DNA of 6,288 nucleotides from Acidobacteriaceae bacterium (GTDB lineage: Bacteria > Acidobacteriota > Terriglobia > Terriglobales > Acidobacteriaceae), in the NCBI GenBank assembly GCA_030040395.1, contig JASHTU010000393.1, forward strand, positions 1 to 6,288, in the 5' to 3' direction. Shown here piece by piece: positions 1-4,347 of the stretch. Each line of letters begins with the position of its first letter. Positions within the stretch are counted from its first letter, which is position 1. The notes under the pieces are model-generated. The model made no database searches. It saw only the letters and a list, made by a program, of their open reading frames with translations, and had not been told where the DNA came from. Position numbers and translations under genes: made by a program.

Positions 1-2
1 CT

Positions 3-1643
3 CAGACGGCGGCGCAACCGGCCGCGATGGATCATGACCTGATGGAGGTGACCATTCCGCGACTGGAAGCAATGTACCGCGCGCACAAATACACCGTTAC
101 CCAGGTTGTGAACTGGTACATCGCGCGGATTCGCCGCTACAACGGCGTTTATGGCGCCATCGAGAACCTGGACGCGAGGGGCGCGCTGGCTGCCGCCGCG
201 CGCGAAGACGCCGAAGCCGCGGCCAGCGGCGGCAACTTTCGTTCGGGATTGATGTGGGGCGTTCCGATTGTGACCAAGGAAAACACCAGCGTAAAAGGGC
301 TGGTGACCAGCGACGGATGGAAGGGCTACATTCTTCCCGGCCACGAGCTTGTGGCGCCGCGCGACGCCACGATTGTGGCCAAGCTGAAAGCGGCGGGCGC
401 GGTGATTTTGGGCCAGACCAATATGCCTGACTTTGCCGCCAGCGACACCAACCGCAGCAGTGCGTACGGACGCACCGGAAATGCCTATGACGTACGCTTC
501 AGCCCCGGTGGTTCATCGGGCGGAACGGTGACCGCAGTGACCGCAAATCTGTGTTTGCTGGGCAACGGCACTGACACCGGGAACTCGATTCGCATGCCGG
601 CGGCCACCAGCGCCGTGGTGGGCGTGTTTCCCACGCGCGGCCTGGTAAGCATGGCCGGAATTGCGCCGCTGGATTGGCTTTTGGACAATACTGGACCGAT
701 CGCGCGCGACGTGACGGACGCCGCCATGGCGCTGACGGTGATGGCCGGCGAGGACCCGGAGGATGCGGCGACTTTGGGGTCGGCGGCTAAAGCCGAACCA
801 GGCCCTTACACGCGCTACCTGAAGGCCGACGCGCTCCAGGGCAAGCGCTTCGGGGTACCGGCGTTTATTCTGGCGGGTGCGGGGATTCCCTTCCAGGGAA
901 CTCCCGCCGCGGAGACGGAGGCCAAGGCGGATAGCGTGGCCGCCCAGGTTCCGCTGCAGCCCGCGACGCGCGCCGCGTTTTTGAAGGCTGTCGCGGCACT
1001 TCGCGCTGCCGGCGCAACCGTGGTGTTCGATGACTCGATTCTACCCGACAGCTTCGCCGCGGCCGCATCGCGGGTGGGAACCCTGCCCTACATCCGCGAG
1101 GGCACCGAGAAGTTTTTGGCTAGCTACGGGCCGCCGCAGTACCACTCGGCCGAAGAGTACGAGAAGGCGGTTGGCTCGCCGCTACCGCCCACGATCATTG
1201 GCGGTGGCCGGGACTGGCTCTATTCCGAGCGGTCTCCAGTAAAACAGGTGACATTCGAGGGCAACCCGCAGGCCGAGGAGGAGGTGATCGAGCCGCGTAA
1301 GCGGGCGCTGAGAATCTATGACGACACGCTCGACCGCATGCATCTGGACGGCTACGTGTATCCAGCCATTCAAATGCCCCCGGTGGACGAGACCATGCCG
1401 CAGGACGGGGTGCTGAGCACCGGGCCGCACAGCGATACGAACTGGGTAAACATACTGGGCGTGCCCGCGGTGGTGGTTCCGGCCGGCTTTTATCCGAATG
1501 GACTGCCGTTCGGGCTGGAGATCTCCGCGCGGCTCTGGAAGGACGGCGATCTGCTGGGCTGGGCTTACGCCTTCGAACAGGCCACGCACTCGCGGAGGCC
1601 TCCGGTGCTTGTGGACAAGGGCCTGCTTGCAATTGAGCGGTAG
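3..1643 (+). CDS. Amidase-signature family hydrolase, probably exported (5' end outside window)
   Basis: An amidase that hydrolyses C-N amide bonds; the substrate cannot be told from sequence. Numbering from the ATG at position 27, the full amidase-signature triad is visible: Lys84 in VPIVTKENTSVKG, the cis-Ser at 163 in SPGGSSGGT, and the nucleophile Ser187 in GTDTGNSIRMP. The family blocks FPTRGLVSMAGIAPLDW (201-217) and, near the C-terminus, VPAVVVPAGFYPNGLPFGLE and AYAFEQAT also match. The ATG at 27 has no ribosome binding site, and the frame stays open to the window edge, reading QTAAQPAA before that Met. This looks like the region just after a signal-peptide cleavage site, so the true start is probably upstream and the enzyme exported. 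The 538 residues from Met are near full length for the family. GatA is less likely: the gene stands alone and has a long insert around residues 250-320. It converges on the cytochrome operon. Confidence 0.9.
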   Translation, partial: QTAAQPAAMDHDLMEVTIPRLEAMYRAHKYTVTQVVNWYIARIRRYNGVYGAIENLDARGALAAAAREDAEAAASGGNFRSGLMWGVPIVTKENTSVKGLVTSDGWKGYILPGHELVAPRDATIVAKLKAAGAVILGQTNMPDFAASDTNRSSAYGRTGNAYDVRFSPGGSSGGTVTAVTANLCLLGNGTDTGNSIRMPAATSAVVGVFPTRGLVSMAGIAPLDWLLDNTGPIARDVTDAAMALTVMAGEDPEDAATLGSAAKAEPGPYTRYLKADALQGKRFGVPAFILAGAGIPFQGTPAAETEAKADSVAAQVPLQPATRAAFLKAVAALRAAGATVVFDDSILPDSFAAAASRVGTLPYIREGTEKFLASYGPPQYHSAEEYEKAVGSPLPPTIIGGGRDWLYSERSPVKQVTFEGNPQAEEEVIEPRKRALRIYDDTLDRMHLDGYVYPAIQMPPVDETMPQDGVLSTGPHSDTNWVNILGVPAVVVPAGFYPNGLPFGLEISARLWKDGDLLGWAYAFEQATHSRRPPVLVDKGLLAIER

Positions 1644-1712
1644 CGCCGGCCGCATCAATCCTGCTCGGACCCGTCGAATATTCCCTCGGGAGCTATTGTT
1701 TCCTGCCCGCGG

Positions 1713-1792
1713 GGGCTGAAGCTCGAATCGCTTGTTGGGCTTTTTCGGCACGACTCAAGTCGAGCCCTGATACGGGGCGATCTTGAGGTCGC
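1713..1792. repeat. Run of three REP-like hairpins tipped CT-NN-AG
   Basis: Three inverted repeats follow one another in the gap between convergent genes. The first is GGGCT-GA-AGCTC (1713-1724). The second is GGCACGACT-CA-AGTCGAGCC (1747-1766, one mismatch in nine pairs). The third is GCGATCT-TG-AGGTCGC (1777-1792, one G-T pair in seven). Each has a two-base centre flanked by CT and AG. The second also sits between GGGCT (1737-1741) and AGCCC (1763-1767), which could form an outer pairing. From memory, similar hairpins such as a GGGGCTNAAGCCCC type followed by a GGCACG type are scattered between genes in acidobacterial genomes; this copy looks degenerate. No coding potential is apparent. Confidence 0.45.
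1720..1745 (+). terminator. Possible intrinsic terminator of the amidase gene
   Basis: AGCTCGA (1720-1726) pairs with TTGGGCT (1735-1741), giving seven pairs including two G-T pairs around an eight-base loop. Four more T residues follow directly, making a run of five from 1741 to 1745. It lies about 80 bases after the amidase stop. It overlaps the repeat hairpins and competes with them for pairing, so the terminator role is uncertain. Confidence 0.35.
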
Positions 1793-1800
1793 GTCCTTGC

Positions 1801-1823
1801 AAAACTGACTGACGCAATCAGTT
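1801..1823 (-). terminator. Weak possible terminator of the cytochrome operon
   Basis: Read on the minus strand, AACTGA (1823-1818) pairs with TCAGTT (1808-1803), or ACTGA with TCAGT around a five-base loop. The run TTTT at 1804-1801 closes it, overlapping the end of the six-pair version. It lies 25 bases past the cytochrome b stop. The stem is short and AT-rich, so efficiency would be low. Confidence 0.3.
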
Positions 1824-1848
1824 CAGGTTTTCCGGGAGGGCTCAGGTC

Positions 1849-2727
1849 TCAGCTGAAGTATGCGGTCAGGGTCAGGATCAGAAGCATCAGGCCCATAGCG
1901 ATGGCGGTGTATCCCACGACCCGCGAGAAATTGATCTGCCAGATTCCCGGCGCCTCGGCTACTAACCGTTTTTCCAACTTGCCTTCCTTGATGGCTCGTT
2001 CATATTCGAGCGGGCGCTTGGCCTTGAACTCCTCTTCGCTTTCGACGCCGGTAAAAATCACCATGTCCATGGGAAAGCTGTCGGGCCGCAAGTGGGTGTT
2101 GACGAAGTGGATGGAGAAGATGAACAGGATGGCGAGCAATCCTTCTTCGCTGTGGATGACCAGCACGGCGTTTAACGCCCAGCCGGGCAGAAATCTGGCG
2201 AAGAACGGGGCGAACCACATGGCGTAACCGGAGAAGCCGATGACCACCATTCCCCAAAAAACGGCCCAGTAGTCGAACTTCTCCCAATATGCGTAGCGCT
2301 CGAATTTCGGCTTGCGACCGAGGCCGACGAACCAGCGGAGGTGACCGAGAAGGTCTTTGACGTCCTTCCAGTTGGCGACCATCGAGGTCGGCCCCCAGAA
2401 GATGCCCTTTTCGCGGTTGACGAGGCCGCGCGCGACGACTTCCTTGATATGAATGAGAAAGGTGATGGTGAGCGCTACGGCGCAGAACTTATGGAAGGCG
2501 AGAATGGCGCCGAAGCCGCCGACGGCGTGCGCCGCCCCGCGCGCCCAAACGCTGTCGCTGAAGCGCAGGCACATACCGGTCGCCGCCAATCCAAGAAAAG
2601 AGGTGAACAGGACCGCGTGGAGGTAACGCTGCTCGCGGGTGAAGCGCATGAAGTGGCGTTGCCCGGCGGCGGGCAGTTTTTTGGTCGCAACGCTTTCGGC
2701 GGTTTCGACGACCGCTTGTTCAGGCAT
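1849..2727 (-). CDS. Membrane cytochrome b, formate dehydrogenase gamma/HydC-like, partner of the multihaem cytochrome c
   Basis: An integral membrane haem b protein of 292 residues, likely the quinone-reactive subunit for the cytochrome c encoded just before it. Five hydrophobic segments are visible, at about 37-54, 72-95, 155-172, 183-207 and 268-290. Histidines suited to haem b ligation lie in or next to them: His37 (RYLHAVLF), His79, His93, His192 (VIHSEEGLLA) and His207 (SIHFVNTHLRP). The stretch from 192 to 221 has the H-x4-GLLA, HF-N-HLRP, FPMD pattern that I recall from cytochrome b subunits paired with multihaem cytochromes c. A charged tail loop, about 228-258, precedes the last helix. 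The ATG is strongly supported by AAGGAGG five bases upstream, and it overlaps the upstream gene's stop by 8 bp, so translation is probably coupled. No molybdopterin or hydrogenase subunit is in view. Quinol oxidation rather than quinone reduction is inferred. Confidence 0.85.
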   Translation of the reverse strand: MPEQAVVETAESVATKKLPAAGQRHFMRFTREQRYLHAVLFTSFLGLAATGMCLRFSDSVWARGAAHAVGGFGAILAFHKFCAVALTITFLIHIKEVVARGLVNREKGIFWGPTSMVANWKDVKDLLGHLRWFVGLGRKPKFERYAYWEKFDYWAVFWGMVVIGFSGYAMWFAPFFARFLPGWALNAVLVIHSEEGLLAILFIFSIHFVNTHLRPDSFPMDMVIFTGVESEEEFKAKRPLEYERAIKEGKLEKRLVAEAPGIWQINFSRVVGYTAIAMGLMLLILTLTAYFS

Positions 2728-3940
2728 GTTTTCCTCCTTGGGCCGAGCCGTTCCCGCTGTTTCTGATCTGGTTGTACCGAGAGCGGATCAGCCAGAGGAT
2801 GGTGTGGATGACGAAGAAGGTCAGCACGCCGAAAAGCAGCAGATTCATGAACAGGCGCACAAAGTAAAGGCCGGGATTGAGCTTGCGGTCGCGCGCGTTG
2901 GCGTGGGGCTGGTATTGGACGAAGCTGATGTTGGCGCCGGCGTGGCAGCGGCCGCAGGTTTTGACCAGGTTGGCTTTGCTGATTGGAGACCGCGGATCGG
3001 AGGCGGCGAGAACTTCGTGCGCTTCGTGGCAGTCCCAGCATCGCGCCGTTTGCACGTAACCGCCGAGCAGGCCCAACTGGGAGTGGAAGGTGTCGCGGTA
3101 GGTGGAGAACTTGTCCTTGTGGCACGAGCCGCAGATCGGCGTGGACTGCATGCGGAATTCCGCTTCAGTGGGCTGCAGGATGGCGTGGGCGGTGTGGCAG
3201 TCGGTGCACACCGGGGCTTTGAGATCGCCGGCGGCAATGGCTTTGCCGTGAACGCCGCGGTCATAGTCCGCCTCGATCATAGCGTGGCATTTTCCGCACG
3301 TCTCGGGGATGTTGGTCTTGTACGTCGCGCTCTGCGCTTCCTTGTGGCTCAGGATGTGGTGCGAACCGTGGCAGTTCTGGCAGTTGGCCGCCACCAGCAG
3401 TCCCTCCTTGCTGAGCGCGAAGCCGTGGATGGAGTCCACGTACATGGAATAGACATTCGGCAAACCGTACTTTTTCGCCAACTCCGGATTGCCGTGGCAG
3501 CCGCCGCAGGTGCGCGGAATGTTGAGCGGGTAGACGGCCGAGCGGGGGTCGTCTTTGGGAAAGACGGCGTGGGCGTTGCCGTGGCAGCTGGTGCAGGCAT
3601 GGTTGGCGTGAGCGCTGCCGGTGAGTGCGGTAGCCTGGTCGGCGTGACAGGTCTTGCACTCCACCGCAGCAATGTGATCCGGGTGCGGATAGCCTTTGAT
3701 GTCGGCGTGGCAGTTAGCGCACTGGAGGCTGCCGTGGATGCTGGCGGCGAAGGTTTTGCCATCGACCGAGATGCTCTGACCCGCGGCGTCGGTCATGCTG
3801 GCGTCGCCGTGGCAGGTGAGGCAATCGGTTTGCGCCCGGACGGCGCCGGGCGCCAGAATAAGAGCGAATATGATCAGGGCGGACGCCAAAACCCTGCTCT
3901 GAAAAAGAGAGCAAACGCTTCCACATGCGGCTTCCACCAT
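2720..3940 (-). CDS. Exported, membrane-anchored multihaem cytochrome c with 11 CXXCH sites
   Basis: A 406-residue electron carrier. Eleven CXXCH haem c sites are intact: CLTCH, CANCH, CKTCH, CTSCH, CGGCH, CQNCH, CGKCH, CTDCH, CGSCH, CWDCH and CGRCH. At least fifteen other histidines could act as distal ligands. The N-terminus is a signal peptide with hydrophobic core VLASALIIFALILAPGAV and likely cleavage after AVRA, 36 residues in. Near the C-terminus, a segment around LFMNLLLFGVLTFFVIHTI anchors it in the membrane and carries a His that might ligate a haem. The block NLVKTCGRCHAGA...YQPHA...NPGLY is, as I recall, conserved in multihaem cytochromes encoded beside cytochrome b. I chose the ATG at 3940 because the frame's earlier GTG at 4033 has no ribosome binding site and would put 31 charged, unlikely residues before the signal peptide. 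The ATG's own site is weak (AGAAG, or GGAG 15 bases away). It is the first gene of a two-gene operon. The terminal electron acceptor is unknown. Confidence 0.88.
   Translation of the reverse strand: MVEAACGSVCSLFQSRVLASALIIFALILAPGAVRAQTDCLTCHGDASMTDAAGQSISVDGKTFAASIHGSLQCANCHADIKGYPHPDHIAAVECKTCHADQATALTGSAHANHACTSCHGNAHAVFPKDDPRSAVYPLNIPRTCGGCHGNPELAKKYGLPNVYSMYVDSIHGFALSKEGLLVAANCQNCHGSHHILSHKEAQSATYKTNIPETCGKCHAMIEADYDRGVHGKAIAAGDLKAPVCTDCHTAHAILQPTEAEFRMQSTPICGSCHKDKFSTYRDTFHSQLGLLGGYVQTARCWDCHEAHEVLAASDPRSPISKANLVKTCGRCHAGANISFVQYQPHANARDRKLNPGLYFVRLFMNLLLFGVLTFFVIHTILWLIRSRYNQIRNSGNGSAQGGKHA
2728..2739 (-). promoter_or_regulatory. Strong ribosome binding site for the cytochrome b gene
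   Basis: On the minus strand AAGGAGG (2739-2733) stands five bases before the ATG at 2727-2725. It is embedded in the last codons of the cytochrome c gene (Gln-Gly-Gly-Lys), whose TGA at 2722-2720 falls inside the cytochrome b gene. This arrangement fixes the cytochrome b start and favours translational coupling. Confidence 0.85.
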
Positions 3941-4038
3941 CCTGCCGTCTTCTTTCTCCAGGCGGACGCGGACCGTTCGCTGCTGGCTTGCAAGTGACAA
4001 CACCGCGGCGGCCGACGCGATTTCCGGCCGCACGGGTG

Positions 4039-4053
4039 CTATCTCTGAGATAG
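4039..4053. promoter_or_regulatory. Perfect 15-bp palindrome, candidate operator
   Basis: CTATCTC-T-GAGATAG has perfect seven-base arms around a single central base. It lies about 100 bases upstream of the chosen cytochrome c start and 22 bases on the operon side of the nearest CRP-like site. On the minus strand its TATCTC or CTATCT is where a -10 element would fall if that CRP-like site were at about -41.5. A repressor site overlapping the promoter is one reading. A short hairpin in the 5' leader is another. Confidence 0.4.
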
Positions 4054-4074
4054 TCCGTTTGAGAAAAATGCCGC

Positions 4075-4090
4075 AGTGACAGGTATCACA
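4075..4090. promoter_or_regulatory. CRP/FNR-type operator, 9 of 10 consensus positions
   Basis: AGTGA-CAGGTA-TCACA matches TGTGA-N6-TCACA at every position but the first. Its centre is 142 bases from the cytochrome c ATG, on that gene's side of the region, so the cytochrome operon is the likeliest target. It forms a tandem pair with the next site. Confidence 0.55.
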
Positions 4091-4095
4091 AACCG

Positions 4096-4111
4096 CGCGA
4101 CAGAGATCACA
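4096..4111. promoter_or_regulatory. Second CRP/FNR-type site, weaker left half
   Basis: CGCGA-CAGAGA-TCACA has a perfect right half-site and three of five bases in the left. It starts exactly 21 bp after the previous site, two helical turns, on the same face of the DNA. The two 17-bp units share 13 bases, so this may be a duplicated operator. Confidence 0.4.
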
Positions 4112-4200
4112 ATTTAAACGCTGATCACTTAGGAGACTCGCCGACGGGGCGTGAGATGGCGCGCACCCACAGAGATCGAGTCATCGCTTTGGGCGGCGAT

Positions 4201-4216
4201 TGTGTGCGGGATCACC
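4201..4216. promoter_or_regulatory. Possible CRP/FNR-type site, 8 of 10 positions
   Basis: TGTGT-GCGGGA-TCACC matches four of five bases in each half of the CRP-type consensus. Taken alone this would be unremarkable. It is listed because it lies between better matches in the same control region. Confidence 0.25.
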
Positions 4217-4277
4217 GGTTTCACTGCGACTTGTCTTTGCGATGTTTCGCGGGGGACGTGGGAAGGCTCCCCGCCGG

Positions 4278-4293
4278 GGTGATGTGTGTCACA
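4278..4293. promoter_or_regulatory. CRP/FNR-type operator near the acyl-CoA dehydrogenase gene, 9 of 10 positions
   Basis: GGTGA-TGTGTG-TCACA matches the consensus except at the first base. An overlapping perfect inverted repeat, ATGTG-TGT-CACAT (4282-4294), offers an alternative reading of the same DNA. The centre is 62 bases before the ATG at 4348. It would lie at about -42 from a start set by the candidate -10 at 4316-4321, the spacing of a class II activator site. Confidence 0.5.
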
Positions 4294-4315
4294 TGAGGGA
4301 GGCGGCATTGTCCGC

Positions 4316-4321
4316 GAAAAT
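4316..4321 (+). promoter_or_regulatory. Candidate -10 element for the acyl-CoA dehydrogenase gene
   Basis: GAAAAT matches TATAAT at four of six positions. It would give a transcription start near 4328 and a leader of about 20 bases. No good -35 is present upstream, as expected for an activator-dependent promoter. A weaker alternative pairs TTGTCC (4308-4313) with TCTAGA (4330-4335) at a 16-base spacing. Confidence 0.22.
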
Positions 4322-4347
4322 AGGGCCACTCTAGAAAGGCGATTCCC

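Larger units (their letters stand above)
3941..4347. promoter_or_regulatory. Divergent control region between the cytochrome operon and the acyl-CoA dehydrogenase gene
   Basis: 407 bases with no convincing gene separate two divergently transcribed units. An alternative GTG start for the cytochrome c gene (4033) would shorten this to 314 bases. The region holds at least four sequences resembling a CRP/FNR-family operator, one perfect 15-bp palindrome, and patches richer in AT than the flanking genes (for example 4109-4118). I see no tRNA, no T-tract hairpin and no recognisable riboswitch in it. Confidence 0.6.

Noticed and set aside
27..29. ATG at 27 as the true amidase start
   Set aside because: No ribosome binding site precedes it, and the frame is open upstream with a sequence that looks like a mature exported N-terminus.
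1182..1751. Minus-strand frame of 189 codons running past the amidase stop
   Set aside because: Most of it is antisense to the conserved C-terminal half of the amidase, and the product is Arg/Pro/His-rich without motifs.
2639..3997. Plus-strand open frame of 452 codons
   Set aside because: It is antisense to the cytochrome c gene. The Val, Ala and Gly repetitiveness simply mirrors the haem-site codons on the real strand.
4133..4156. Imperfect hairpin CTCGCC...GGCGTGAG as a terminator or riboswitch
   Set aside because: It has a bulge, no T-tract and no wider conserved fold that I can see.
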